A stretch of DNA of 64,000 nucleotides, taken from Bryoerythrophyllum caledonicum. Taxonomy: Eukaryota; Streptophyta; Bryopsida; Pottiales; Pottiaceae. Position 1 is the stretch's first letter; every line of letters begins with the position of its first letter. Below the pieces are notes generated by a model that made no database searches, was not told where the DNA came from, and was given only the letters and a program-made list of their open reading frames with translations. The stretch lies in NCBI GenBank assembly GCA_963971425.1, contig OZ020515.1, forward strand, positions 6,960,291-7,024,290, written 5' to 3'. Positions 1 to 14,396 of this stretch are shown one piece after another. The position numbers were made by a program, and so were the translations under genes.

Positions 1-1123
1 AGCCTGAAAGAAAGAATTGGCCGGTTCGTGAGGAAAAATTCTATCTGATTCACAAATAGGTGGTTCTTCGAGATGTTGAAGCAGTCTTATAAGGTAGGAA
101 ATAGTATAATTTGAGTCTCTTGGCCACAAGTCAATGGAGTAGTGAGCATAGGCACCATCTCCATGTCCGTGCGTGACCATACCAGTGACGTTCATTAGGA
201 GCTACCCAGAGATGAAGTGAGTTTTGTGCAACCTTGCATCCAAGGGATAGCGATCTTGGTTGTATCCATTTTATCATCAATAATATAAATAATATTGTCC
301 TTCTGCCGCTTAGACTCTTCTCCTCAAGTATGGTACATACGCATGACACGCCTACACAAAGCTTGGAGGTTTCTGTGGGTCTGCTTCTACTTCGCAAATG
401 AATAATATTTGGCGGAACCCTTAACAGAGTTGTCAATGTGTTGCAATAGAGTGTCACAGAGGGTGTACTTTCCAAATGAACTCCCAGCGGATTTAATTGC
501 AACATTGTTGAAGTGGTTCCTTTTCATTCTACTTACAAGTTACAACAAAATCATTGTAAAACTGTGGGCAACATGTATTGTAGATTCGTTTGTAAAATGA
601 GTCCAATCATTGAGTGCGTCAGGTGAATGCCTACTAAGTATTAAATGTCATTCATATTTAGGAGAGCCACAGAATGGGAGGACTGTAAGATCCAACCATC
701 TCCTTAGGAATCGTAAGATCCTACCATGAACTAGGTGTATAAAGCAAAGGTAGAGGTTTTCTTAGTACATTAATTTAACCAGAAGGTGCTCAAAGTACAC
801 GTGAATGCAAGATAGTGGTTGATGCGGTTTACTATGTAGAATAATAGCTCTGTAGCGTGAGCCTAGATCTTCTTCCAACTATGTCTAGACGGCAGAAACT
901 TGAGAGTGTCCTTCTGGCCTGGTATTGTCATCCACATTTGATTAGGGATGTGATCAATAGTCTTAATAATAATAGACGTAAAATTACCAAGTGCTTGCAC
1001 GGTTCCAAGGCAAGGTTGTTTGACATCTTTGTTCTTGTGCGTCGAAGAAACGATGCCTTTCTTGTACTGGTCCATGTATTTGTGAAACATTGACTTTGGT
1101 ACACCATGGATTTTGTACCACAC
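1..1123 (-). pseudogene. Broken transposon-type protein gene, partial at left edge
   Basis: Two decayed coding blocks lie on the minus strand. The 5' block (1123-863) begins MWYKIHGVPKSMFHKYMDQY and looks like an N-terminal helix-turn-helix region. The 3' block starts near 300 (DDKMDTTKIAIPW), hits a stop, shifts frame, and resumes at 195 with a His/Gly/Asp-rich stretch (MVTHGHGDGAYAHYSIDLW) that stays open to base 1. The D-rich and HGHGDG segments look like the core of a DDE-type transposase or related repeat-encoded protein, but I cannot name the family. The gene is broken by at least one stop and one frameshift and is cut by the window edge, so it is dead here. Family assignment is inference. 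Confidence 0.45.
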
Positions 1124-1419
1124 TTTAGCGCAAATATCTTGACTTAGTAAAGTGACCTACTTTCGTTTGAAATTATTGCCCAAATAACGTAGTTGTCCAC
1201 CCACAAACCTTGCATAATCCAAACAATTGTCAAAGTCTTTCATCCAAAACTTCTACCGAATGAAGAGGGTATCATGGGGCCTAATTAATTGCACGCATTA
1301 GTCAAAACAACATGATTACAAACTCACCGCTTGAATTTCTTCCGGTAGAGTTTTCTCAACGAACGCATTCTGCTTCTCTTCAGTCCGCTTCTTGCGACAA
1401 ATAAACGAGCATGGTGCTT

Positions 1420-2560
1420 TCGGGCGGTGTCGTGTAGAGAGTCTTTGCTTTAGAAAAACACAGGGTTCTTGGTTGCACCTGGTTTAGAGAGGAAAAGGGA
1501 GAATATGGAACATATGATTTTGTATTCAAGTCTATATAAACTCATAAGTTTTCATCCAGCTTGTGAAAAAGGCCTCCAATCTTCAACTTGTATAATAAAA
1601 CTCGATATATATTTAATAAAACATGTTGATGTAGATGTCTTGTAGAACTTGTGTCTCAAAAAATTAATTCAAAACATTAGAATCCTTAATCTAGATCAAA
1701 CCTTAATCAAATTATAATAAGACTAGTTAATCTTACTTAAAATAAATAACCTTGATTAAGATAATTAATACCCTAATTACCCTCAATCCCATATACCCTT
1801 ATCCTTACATACCCTAACCGCTTCATATCCTTCTCCTATATACCCTTACTCTCTTTGAAATCATTTCTCTAACCTCCCATTAAGTATAACCGAACCCAAA
1901 CTCTCTTTTAAACTCTTGATTGACCTTCCAATTTAAAACATTACTACGGTTTCATACAAACTTGGAATGAGACGTGCTATGACTACTTGAAAAGCCACTA
2001 AAATATAAAATATGCACACTAAATTTCATCATCAGAAACTCATTTGGCCAATCGCTATGTGCAATCAAAGTTACTTCTTACAAAAACTCAAGTGAGCTGA
2101 CATCTCTTCTTTCAAACTAGAGCTACGACTTCATAAAAGCTTAAAATAGAGCATAAGATAGCTATTTGAAAAGATAAATATAGAGTACAAACACTTATCA
2201 AATATTTTATTTTAATATACTTTGTACAACTTACTACAAGGCTTCAAACTAATTGCTCATGAAAACATGGGGCAGCAGACCCATTTGTGCTCAATAAGGC
2301 GCCGTTCACTCATACTTTTAGTTCTAAGACCGAGTGATAACTTCATAGAGAGCTTATAACAAGGACTACAACATACTCAAAACCAAAAATCATCTAAAAT
2401 AAACACAACTAGAGAGAGCCCCCGCAATCCAACCTCTCCTTGTTGAGGAAGAACCCAGCCCCCCAAAAAAAGGAATGAGCCAATCACAACCCACCTCAGC
2501 CCATGCAAAGGCCACATGGGCATCTTAAAACCCATTGGTTGCTCAAATTCTCCCCTTATC
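1420..2560. repeat. Dispersed repeat, related to 58625-59650
   Basis: This stretch shares many short blocks with 58625-59650: around 1420-1475 a block with CACAGGGTTCTTGGTTGC matches CGCAGGGTTCATGGCTGC near 58665, and GGGGCAGCAGACC near 2271 matches GGGGCAGCAGAACC near 58849. Both regions contain units ending in a small palindrome of the type ATAGCT...AAAGCTA. No convincing coding frame is present. The two copies are well diverged, so this is an old repeat of unknown class. Confidence 0.4.
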
Positions 2561-2718
2561 ACCTCTTATCATCCCTCTATCCTTTCTATTATTTGCATTT
2601 AAAAACTCTAACAACCTATTCATCAATCTAAAGACCGGGTTTCTTCAACAACAACAACAAACTACTAATATATGAAGAAAAATAACAATAAATGGTCTCA
2701 ACTTCAGCCCTAGATGGT

Positions 2719-3130
2719 TTAAACATATAAAAAGTCAAGAATCTCACAAATGATAGCAGTAATGTAATTTGCCCGCCTTTCACTACCCAAGCGTCGAAAG
2801 AGGCCTTTAAGCCAAACACGGTGACTTAAGTCATTGGACAAGCGGGTCATCATTTGACCTTTATTGATGTTTTGAAAACACCCTTCAAACACCACTTGAT
2901 GGCCTTTGATAAGTACAGCTTCAGCTTCCAAGACAATTACTAAAATTCTTGCATCCGGTTGCAAACTTCTTAAATTTGTCAATGGAACTTATTGAGGATC
3001 ATACTCGGTACGTGGTTGAACACGACGCTCAACAAGTCGTGCTTCTTCTCGCAGACGTCGCTTTAATGTTGATGGTTGAGAAAGTTGAATCGGATCATCC
3101 GGTGAGTGAGCTAAAGAGAACTCCTAATCA
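2719..3130 (-). pseudogene. Unrecognised decayed open frame
   Basis: One minus-strand frame reads for about 135 codons with a single internal stop (TAA near 2995). The upstream part is arginine-rich (LKRRLREEARLVERR) and the downstream part contains RLSNDLSHRVWLKGLFRRLG. I do not recognise the family. A long frame with one stop suggests a decayed repeat-encoded or host protein, but chance is possible. Confidence 0.2.
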
Positions 3131-3930
3131 TGATGGTCTTGTGAAGCCATACTATCAAACTATAGAAAGTAAGAATATACAATCTAAACTAATAATGACT
3201 TGAAGTAATGCACAAGGCACGGCAACCATCTACCTTTTATATGTTTTTCAATAACTTTATCAAAAAGCTTGCCTTTCCTAACATAACTTCAATGGTATTA
3301 CTTTAATAGTATTTGGTTAAGCAAAATTAAGTAGCCATAGATGTCTTTCCATCTAAAAGATGTTCTACAGTAAAGCCATATTAAGAAATAAACGGCCTGT
3401 TTGTAGCAGTATAAAACTATTGCGGGCTCGATGATAATTGCCAAGTTGCAGACTTGATTGGCTGTTAGAGCCCGTTTGTTATTTGTCAATCTGATTCCGA
3501 ATTCGATTTTTATTGAACTCTTTGAACTGTTTGGGCAACTGCGGCTTGGCACTTGTTAGTGAGAGCAGGAAAATAAGCAATCAACTAGCCACCTACCTAC
3601 CCCTCAGTTAGAGTGACAGATGCAGTACATCCAAGCTAGGCTAAGAAGCTCCAATTGTTCACACATTGAATGAAATTGTGAGTCACTTTACGACCATATT
3701 TTTTGCATCTATATTATTTTTTTACATAGTGTTATTATTTACAGCACGACAACGGTCACCAAAGTGCGCATTTGCGTCCGTTGCGTCAGGAAGACGGTTG
3801 AAATGGTCGAGCGCATTGCTAAGACTATGTCACCCTTCGAATGTATATTTAGAAATGGGCCATCTTTAATGACTCATGATGTCAATAGGATCTCCAAGGA
3901 AAATGTCAAACACTGTGACGCCAATGTTCC

Positions 3931-4233
3931 CTCCCCCAAAGTATTGTTTTTGAAAGGCTCATTCGGATAGATGCAGTTGGCTCAACTAGAGGCCGTAAGA
4001 TTCCCGCCATCATTGAGGCGCTTCACGACCTTATCGACCCATTCTGCCTGAGGTACAAAAGGAAGAGTGTTTGTGAACCAAGAAGTTTTGCCTACGTCCA
4101 AAGTCAAGACAAGGCTTGTTGTCTCCCAGAGAATTGTTCTATTAATCAATTCAACCACGACAGAGATGCCTTCCTATATCGGATGAATGAGAAGCTTTGC
4201 GCCACTACATGTATCTCAACAGGTCAGATATAA
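3931..4233 (+). pseudogene. Cys-rich open frame, unrecognised
   Basis: A frame without an ATG near its beginning runs from about 3931 to TAA at 4231-4233. It contains GRKIPAIIEALHDLIDPFCL, then a Cys-rich segment with CCLPENC, and ends MNEKLCATTCISTGQI. The preceding frame (3764-3970) ends where this one becomes open, so a frameshift may join them. The composition looks protein-like, but I know no family. It is probably part of a repeat-encoded gene. Confidence 0.25.
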
Positions 4234-4302
4234 AGAATCTAATTGGCAAAGGTGTGATCAATGTTGACGCCAAATCAATACCCAATAGGTTCTGTAGTTA
4301 TT

Positions 4303-4640
4303 TTATAGTTATATTAGAGTCATTCTATAGTTATATCAAAGTCATTTTATAGTTATATCACAGTCATTCTGTAGTTATATCAGAGTTGTTAAGTAGTTAT
4401 ATCAGAGTTGTTATGTAGTTATATCAGAGTTGTTCTGTAGTTGTATTATAGTCATTCTGTAGTTATATCAGAGTTGTTATGTAGTTATATCAGAGTTATT
4501 ATGTAGTTGTATCAGAGTTATTCTGTAGTTATATGAGAGTCATTCTATAGTTATATCACAGTCATTCTGTGGTTATATCAGAGTCATTCTGTAGTTATAT
4601 CAAAATTGTTCTGTAGTTATATCAGAGTCATTCTGCAATT
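4303..4640. repeat. 22-bp minisatellite, about 15 copies
   Basis: Head-to-tail variants of the unit TAGTTATATCAGAGTCATTC plus TG, 22 bp, repeated about fifteen times. Units differ by a few substitutions (GTCATT versus GTTGTT, CTG versus ATG) and show almost no length change. No open frame is associated. Confidence 0.9.
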
Positions 4641-4723
4641 GTTTTGGGTAAGTATATAGTTATTGTGTAGTAATGCATCTGAATGGATTGTTTAATTTCA
4701 ATCGTGTTTGGTGGCCTGGCAAT

Positions 4724-4815
4724 ACCATGTGGGAGATTTAGTAATACCATGTGGAAGATTTAGTAATACCATGTGGAAGATTTAGTACCATGTGGAAGAT
4801 TTAGAGATTTAGTGA
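4724..4815. repeat. Second 22-bp tandem repeat, about 4 copies
   Basis: Unit AATACCATGTGGAAGATTTA plus GT, again 22 bp, in about four copies, the last shortened. The motif is unrelated to the array ending 85 bp upstream but has the same period. Confidence 0.85.
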
Positions 4816-7060
<2,245 letters not shown>

Positions 7061-7068
7061 TATTGCAG

Positions 7069-9490
7069 GAATTGGCTGGCCATGTAGACCGTGGTGTCCA
7101 TCCAGGGCCAGTGACCTTGGCGATGGAGAGAACCTTGTTTAGCATTCAATACCTTGATATTAAGGGCGCCAAGGCTCTTCAAGCGTTGTGCGCAAGTGGC
7201 GCGCGCACTTCCGACGTCGTTGAGGCTTCAAGTGGCGCAACAGTGCCTGCAGAGTGTGAGCTTGGGGGCTCCGTCCATGTGTCGCACAAGAAGGGCGTTG
7301 AAGGCGATGTTTCCTATGTGGTGGTTGCAAGCGGTCTCAGCTTTGACGCCTCTCACGTCGCTCACAATTTCGGCGGCGCCCATGACGTTCCCTGCACCCT
7401 CGGCACTAACAGTGGCCTTGGCTCGGGCGGGGCGATCGGCGCTCATCGTGCTCTTGGTGGAGGAAGCGTTCAGGCCGTTGTCGCAGTTGACAGGCCTCAC
7501 AATCTGTCAAGTGCGGAGCAGCATCGTGTGGCCGACCGAGAGCAGCGGAGGATCAATAAGAGATTATTAAAGGATAGTGTCAACAAGGTGAAGAGATCGC
7601 GTGCAGCTGAGAAGGACGGAAAGGAGCGTGTCAAGATCGGAGTGACCTTGAAGATGTTCTGGAAATCGTCAAGGAATGCGATGAATACTACAGCCATTGA
7701 GTGGTCTAGTGAGCCGAAGGAGCCCGAGGTGGAGGCAATGGCATCGGCCGACGATACGGTCGTCGTATCCATTACCCCTCCACGTAGCAACCTTGGTGTG
7801 CAACTCCTCGACGTAGGTGGACAGGGAAAGCGGCCTCTTATTTCCTCCAAGTATGTGTCCAAACGGAAGAAGGTTGTGGCGTCCTCGGGAGGAGGCTCAA
7901 CATCAACTACAGCTACACCGGCCCCCTTTCAGGTTAGCACACACTATCTACTATTCATAGTCATGTCATCAGTTACCGCTCCATCAATCTGCTCTCGTCC
8001 TGTCTCTTTTTGTTGTACTACCATGTTCCTTTGCATAATGAGAAATGTACTGCTTTTCAACCAGTATCAACCTGAGTAAATAAAAGCAGCTCTCCAGCTG
8101 CAGATAGGTTGAGGTTACTGTAGTTCAGAGCAAGCTTATAATTAGCTTATTAAACCCATAAGATGATGTTTCCATATGGTCAAGTTTTTATTTATTTATT
8201 ATGTTTGGCATGTTGGACCCAAGTAGTCTCATCAGAAAAATATGAAATCACTTGAATTGAGATTTTGTTGAATAGGTTACATCCGACACATCGGACACAG
8301 TAGAGCGAGTCAAGTGACTCAGACTGCAGTGCGTTGAGGGCATTTCCAACACGCAAGCGGCAATATGATCGTAACCGGCGGTATCACGTCGAGTGGTCCA
8401 CAAGATTTTCCTGGGCGGAAGGAGTGGTGGAGGACGGCATACACTTTGTCAAGTGTATTACTTGCTCGGCCATCGATGGTCGATCCAAGATGCTTGCGCC
8501 AAAGACAGACACTCTTCAGAAGCACAAGGGTCAACGCAAGGTATGTTCAACTCCATACTTCTATTTTTCTCACTTTTTTCCTATTTTATCTCTCATGCTA
8601 ATGTTGCTGATTTTTTGTTGCACAGGCTAAGAAAGCACAATTTGCCAAGGGTCTGAAGGTGGGAGACACTTTTGTTACTAAAGCCTGTCGACATCAAAAG
8701 AATTCTGTTCTTTTTTACAAGCATTAGCCTACGACAGTGCTTCAACAGGTCAACTACTTGAACGCTAACATGAGGCGGAAGAAAAAAATCCACCTTGCAA
8801 CGGTGTTCCAAGTTTTGCAAAATGGTCGGCCCATGCTAGAGTATGAAGAACGAGAGAAGCTACACAATTTTTTAGAGTTCCCCGACATTCCGCGCATGCA
8901 TTGGATTGACTCATCTGGCTGGTTCATGGCGGAGTCTATATACGACGTGGTCAGTTGCCAAGTCTCTCATGTTTTGCCTTCATTTTTTTCCTTCCAGTTA
9001 AGTTTGCATGATATTTCATATTTTCTAATTATGGTTGAATTCTGTTGCTGCACCTTGTTTGTTCACTGCTATACCTTGTTTATGAGCTGCTACAGCTTCT
9101 TAGTCAAATGATTTCTTATTGGCTATTTTTTTGTGAATCTTCTTATAGTCGGGTTTGCTTGTTAGTGGCCGTGGTCATTGTTAGTGGTTGCAGCTGCTTG
9201 TTAGTATCAGCAACTACTTGTATGTGGGCTCTTATGGTTTGTTGCTGATAGTGGAATCTTGTGCATATGCAGCTGAAGGTACACGTGAAGAGGAAGGTAC
9301 AAGGTGCTAATTTTGTAGCAATCTCTTGTGACCAGGCAACCGCGATTGATACAACTTCATGGATATCTATCCATGCGTACGTCATGGATAATTGGACAAG
9401 ACAACCCTTGTTGTTGAAGATACACAAGGTAGTCGAAGGTTCGAGGGCGGACAACCTTGTGGCGTTGCTCATAGTAGGATCTACTAACCA
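7069..9490 (+). pseudogene. hAT-like (BED finger, DUF4371-like) pseudogene
   Basis: Four exons can be joined in phase 0: about 7069-7932 (acceptor TATTGCAG, donor CAG/GTTAGC), 8304-8540, 8626-8949 and 9273-9490. Exon 1 encodes a low-complexity basic region. Exon 2 carries a C2H2-like BED/TTF finger, with FVKCITCSAIDGR followed by DTLQKHKGQRK. Exons 3-4 contain LHNFLEFPDIPRMHWIDSSG, then ANFVAISCDQATAIDTTSWI and VVEGSRADNL, the pattern of the DUF4371/RNase H-like part of hAT-type transposase relatives (ZNF862/KIAA1586-like proteins). A TAG at 8725-8727 interrupts exon 3, and the frame collapses after about 9480 with no hAT dimerisation domain. Introns suggest an intron-bearing transposase or domesticated gene that has since died. 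Confidence 0.6.
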
Positions 9491-9768
9491 AGACGGGCGG
9501 CTCATAAGGTGCAAAAAAACTTGTTCCACCAAGCACAAGATTTACATGCCACCCAGGTCCGCCTACGATTCCCACAAATCAAACACATTAAACTACGCTA
9601 TCCCCCATGTGGCCAAAGGGTGACTCAAGCACGTATTGAAGAGGCCCTCACCGAACAAGACTCTGGAGTCCAGCATACAACATTCGTTTTGAAATCGGAT
9701 TGTGATCCATTGAAGTAGCACATTGCCTGCCTCTCAAAAAAATCTACTTGAAAATGCCAAGCATTGCA

Positions 9769-10558
9769 AGCTCACACTGGTGAGCAGTGCGACACTAAAG
9801 TTGGGTGTGGGAGTCATGGCACTCCGGCCCTTGTATATGTCGATATGAAGAAAGATTATTGATCACTACAAAATGTCTTAGTTGAATTTTGGTTTTGTCC
9901 CAATGACATTGGTCATTGAGTGAAGGGGTCGAAGAAACCATTTGTGGTTGATTGGCCAGCAGTTCAAATGACGTGGCCTGTGAAGCTTGGTACTAATTTA
10001 ACATTGCAAGAGATACTAGCGTTGGAAGAAGCACGTTTCTAGTTGCAGCAGCTTGGAGCTCTTTCACCACAAAGACACTTCCAATTGTCTATAGACATGC
10101 CCCTTCCGCGGTCGCACTTTTCGGTTCCAGCAAACCCAAATTCTAACCACACCTTTCGGAACGGCTACGCGATTTGTAGAACAACAGATGTTCCAACAAT
10201 TGAACAACGCAACAAGTGGTCAAGCACTGCTCTTATGAATAATTGTTACGTCGTCAACCTCTATGCCATACCATATCCAAGATCGGGATGTGTTATTACT
10301 CTTGACACAGGGAAGGACAAGTCCTATTGCATCACCTTCACGAACCTTCTGGGGTGTTCCTAACCTGATTTTTTAAAGATGCAATTAGAGGCGTTGAGGA
10401 AAAATGGACAATAGAAGTTTTGCAAGCATGTATATTTCATCTTACATTACCTTTGTAAAATGGATTACAAGAAGGATTTATTCATGCATACTCCAAGCTA
10501 TAGCTTCAACAAAGTCATGCGGATCCTAAAGCTTGCCAACATTACCTTACAAGAGTGA
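9769..10558 (+). pseudogene. SWIM-type zinc-finger pseudogene
   Basis: One reading frame stays protein-like for about 260 codons but contains five stops: TGA 9860, TGA 9917, TAG 10040, TAA 10361 and TAG 10412. Recognisable segments are PALVYVDMKKDY, PFVVDWPAVQMTWPVKLG, a Cys/Gly block (SGCVITLDTGKDKSY) and then GCS-stop-PDFLKM...FCKHVYFILHYLC. The last part matches a SWIM finger (CxC...CxH), in which the second Cys codon is now a stop. The frame closes at TGA 10556. No frameshift was needed, so decay was by point mutation. It follows the hAT-like pseudogene by about 280 bp in the same direction and could be part of the same element. The family call is moderate. Confidence 0.5.
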
Positions 10559-12145
10559 GATAGGCAATGTTGTACTTCTCAAAAATATCTACGATCCTAG
10601 ATTGCTCCAACATAGATCTGCAAAGTCATAGACGTAGACATGAATTCAGTTCATGTATGTACTGAGTTTGTCATGACCAATTAATTGGCATACCCAACAT
10701 TGAACCTAAGTGATACCCATGTAATGCCCATGTGATGTCCATGTGAAACCCATGTAATATTGTGGTGGTATCCGTTTGATACCTCTGCAATACCATCATA
10801 ATAACTTTGTTAAAACCGTTGATACCCATTGTATCCAAATGAGTGCGACATTAATAAAGAATTAATTCGATCGACGCTAAACCAATATAGTCAAATTTAT
10901 TAACACAACACTCTCATTTGCAAATCATAAACACTTCTTAGACTCCAAATATGCCCCCATACAAATGTAGATGATTTAAAAATTAAAGATAATACAATGG
11001 TTATAACCCAAGCACGAGAATAGAGGTAGGAAAAAAAACATAAAAACACAAGTGTCCACACTTATAGTGTACTTTCTTAATTTAGTAACGTTTTCACAAC
11101 TTGTCTCCAAAATTTGCAGTTGTGCCAAAATTTGACATTTTTAAAAAAAATGATATTTTTTTGCAATTTCCCGAATTTTTTTTGCTTGGCGCTTACAAGA
11201 TAGCATCGTTGGATTCACTATGAAATATTCACTCAAAGTTGCCCATGCTTCAAGTGTTGTTGTCAAATCCTAGAAAAAGCATGTATCTTTACTGAAGGGG
11301 GCTATATAGTAGCATACTTCTCTTGTGGTCAAGAGGAATTGTGACTATTTTTCTATGCCTAAGGAAGAAAAGTAAGAAATTTTGTAATAATGTTTAATTC
11401 TAGAATAAGTGTTCATGCGATTCTTACACTGAAATGTTCTTAAAAGTTGAGGGTTAGATGGCAAGATCCACAAATTTCAATTAAACCCTAAAGGACCCTA
11501 ACTATGTGTCACCAAAATCATTCCAAAACTACATCCTAAAAATGAAATTTACGAGACTAATTTAATCTAATTTTTAATAATTTCAATCCTAGAATCTTTA
11601 ATATTAGTACTACAAGAGACTCAAAACATTTTGTATGCATTGACCATATGATTTGTAAGAGACGCATTTGAAAGGTGCAATATAGATTATTTCTTCCTTG
11701 CAAACAAATTGGGTTAGCATACTTTGACTCAAAATAATGGCTTACTTTTCCACCACACATTGCATAACTTTTAAAGAACTATGTTCTACCTGATGTTAAG
11801 TCATTGCACGCCCAAAATCACAAGTAATGGATGGGATCGGGATGGGGGAAAAAGTCTTGCAATGACTAGGGGTATAGAACATAGCCATTTCTTTAGCATG
11901 ACAATTTTATTTTTAAATTAAAAATAAATAATAGCTGGATCTAAAATCCTAACGGTAAATGAAATCATCAGTTCCAGCAAAGAGATTTTATTTTATTTTT
12001 TAATAATAGAATGGAATCCTTAGTTTGTATGCATTCTACAGTAAAAACAAAGAGAGAATCAAATATCATTGCTGGAACTTGGTGATGACAAAAGAAAACA
12101 CGGCAGAGCATGATGTAGGAAGATTATGTGGTTGAGGTCTATGAT
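10559..12145. other. AT-rich intergenic, no gene seen
   Basis: Near 10690-10860 there are repeated phrases of the type TGATACCCATGTAATGCCCATG, suggesting a degenerate short tandem repeat. Otherwise this is AT-rich sequence without family motifs or credible frames, lying between the SWIM pseudogene and the 3' end of the MOSC gene. Confidence 0.4.
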
Positions 12146-14396
12146 TCATGACATAATCTCTGAGACGGAAACGGTTTTCAGTACCGTCAATACATCGCCA
12201 ATTCTGACAGCAGGAGCAGATCCGTTCACAGGCAACCCAGCACTTTCACATGTGATATTCTGGCCAAAGAACACCTGTCACATTTTATGACCACTTAGAT
12301 TCAGAAAAAAGTTGGTAATGTACACGTTAATTGGCCAGGTAGGCAAAACTCTTCAAACAAGACAGAAGAAGCAAAAGGGTCTGAAAACATGTCACAAAAA
12401 AATATGAACAGAAATAATCACGTGAGGATTAACAAACACAGTGCACCACTGATTATGCATCCTGTTGATTTAGAGCCTACACGTTAGAAATCAGCTACAA
12501 CACATGTCTGAGAACATGTGCAATTGACGTATTGTTACCACTTTAAAATAAAACATTCACTTATGAAGTGGGCGCTTCCAAAGCAATAGCAATGTGGGTG
12601 AAAATTACCGCATCTTGCATGGATTCAATGTCCAGAAATGAGCCCTTGCGGAAAGTTCTCAGGGTCAGAGTTGGCTCCTTTCCCCCTTCAGCTGTTTGCT
12701 GGTTGATTGTTGGTACCTGGAAAACATTCCAACAAAGTGCTAACACCTGATCAATCATCTTCCTGCAAAAACATCCATCGACAGTATCAAGTTGTAACGT
12801 CTTCACGGCACAACATGTAATTAGAAAAGGGACTTCACGAGAAAGTACTATTGTTGAACTCCTGCAGCTTGCAAAACCAACATGTGCACTCTACTTACAT
12901 CAAATAACCACGGCTGACTGACTTACCGTACAACGAGAACATAGCTTAACCCCATGAAACTGAAGATCGCCGATTTTGAAAGTTCCCCACTTATCCTCGG
13001 CAAAAGCCTTACAACCGTCCACAAAGATGCTACCAAACACGAACCACCAAAGGCAATCAGACATGATTCTCATGTAAATGAAAAGGCAATCAGTCGCAGG
13101 AAAAGATTCAAAATCAGAGAATTGGTGGCAGTGACAGCAGGAAATCTATGAACTAAACTGAAGGATTCATTAAATAGCAGAAACATAGAATCTCTCTTGA
13201 CCACTTCAAACGTTGAAATGCAGCTCACAACCAACGTCCAACACAAGTAAACTTTCCACCGGTTTCCACCCACGGTACATATATATTTCTACTCCAATTT
13301 CTAGATGGAAACTTATGACCGCCTTTTACCTTTCATTATAGAAATGAACATGTCAATCCATAGGTGAGCTTATCCAAAAGAGGACGTGAACTTACTTTGG
13401 GCGGAAGCGATCAATGGGAAGATTAGCTGAAAGCTTCTCATTCAGGTCATCCAGAGAAGCCTGTGAACAAAACAAACGACGGTGAGTAGAATCTCCAATA
13501 TTGATAGAGAAATGATCTGTGAGGGGGGTTGGAAAAACACCTGTGATACAAGAAGAAACGGATAACCATCGCTGAATGCAACGGTATGACCCACAGCGAA
13601 GTCTGGGTCGGTTTGTCTCACAGCATTCCCTGTGACAACCACAAACGTGCACAGTCATAACCTAGAGTGCAAGCAACGAAATGACTTGAGAAGGGTCCCT
13701 ACCACTGTCAAACCGCACGAGGCGTGCAGGTTTCCCTACGTATTTTGTGAGCCACTCTGCTGCTTCGGCTCCCTCGGACAAGGCCGTCCCAGACCACTCC
13801 CAGCACGTGATGTTCTCAGCCTGTTGCAAGGGATATTGCGGAACAAGGGGGATGTACAGCGGTTCCATGCCCGGTGCTTTGATGCCTGGGCCATACAAAC
13901 ACCACAGGTTGAGTATACCTCTATTGATGCACAATTTGAGCTACTTGAGCATGGCGCACTCACATAGAGCTGCATCGGGAGACATGGCAGACCCCCATCC
14001 GCCGTCCAGAGCCTCATCAGGCAGCGTCACCTCTATTAAGGCAAGCTTCTTCACAGCTCTCTGCGTTACAAGCTTCCCGTTTGCGTTCACTATCATCCAT
14101 TGCCTGTCCCACTTGAATCCTGCCATCGATGGAACAAAATTAGGGCATAGCTAACAACATGGGGTCCCCAGAAAAGGGTAAGAACCGCAATATCTATCAA
14201 TCCACACACAAAATAGTTACGTACTTACAAGAGTAAGCTATCTAGGAAAAATCACAAGAAGAAATCACAGAGCATCAGGAACAAATTGTGTGAAGATCCT
14301 CATACCTGTGGGAGTGATGGACGCTTGTGGGACTGCGATTCCGCGGCAAGACTTCACAGGGTAAATGTACAACGCCTTCACTCTGGCCTTCGCCAT
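12146..14396 (-). CDS. MOSC-domain protein, mARC-like (8 exons)
   Basis: Exons on the minus strand: 14396-14306, 14119-13964, 13885-13703, 13629-13541, 13460-13396, 13029-12927, 12716-12609, 12274-12146. All junctions are GT-AG, the phases close, and the product is 307 residues, the usual size for plant MOSC proteins. Residues 1-120 form the MOSC N-terminal beta-barrel (VKALYIYPVKSCRGI, FKWDRQWMIVNANGK, LVTQR). The MOSC domain follows (RFRPNIFVDGC, GVKLCSRCTVPTINQ, ESMQDAVFFGQNITC, end VLKTVSVSEIMS). Relatives bind molybdenum cofactor through a Cys in the LCSRC region (C225/C228 here) and reduce N-hydroxylated compounds with cytochrome b5 and its reductase, usually at the outer mitochondrial membrane. 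No membrane anchor is visible from the first ATG. The frame stays open about 40 codons upstream of that ATG, so an upstream leader exon cannot be excluded. Confidence 0.92.

Noticed and set aside
7154..7862. Overlapping frames on both strands across the hAT-like exon 1
   Set aside because: They are shadows of the GC-richer coding exon, whose frame joins in phase with exons 2-4.
13662..14154. Plus-strand frames across the MOSC gene
   Set aside because: The minus strand carries the MOSC motifs with correct splicing, so these are shadows.
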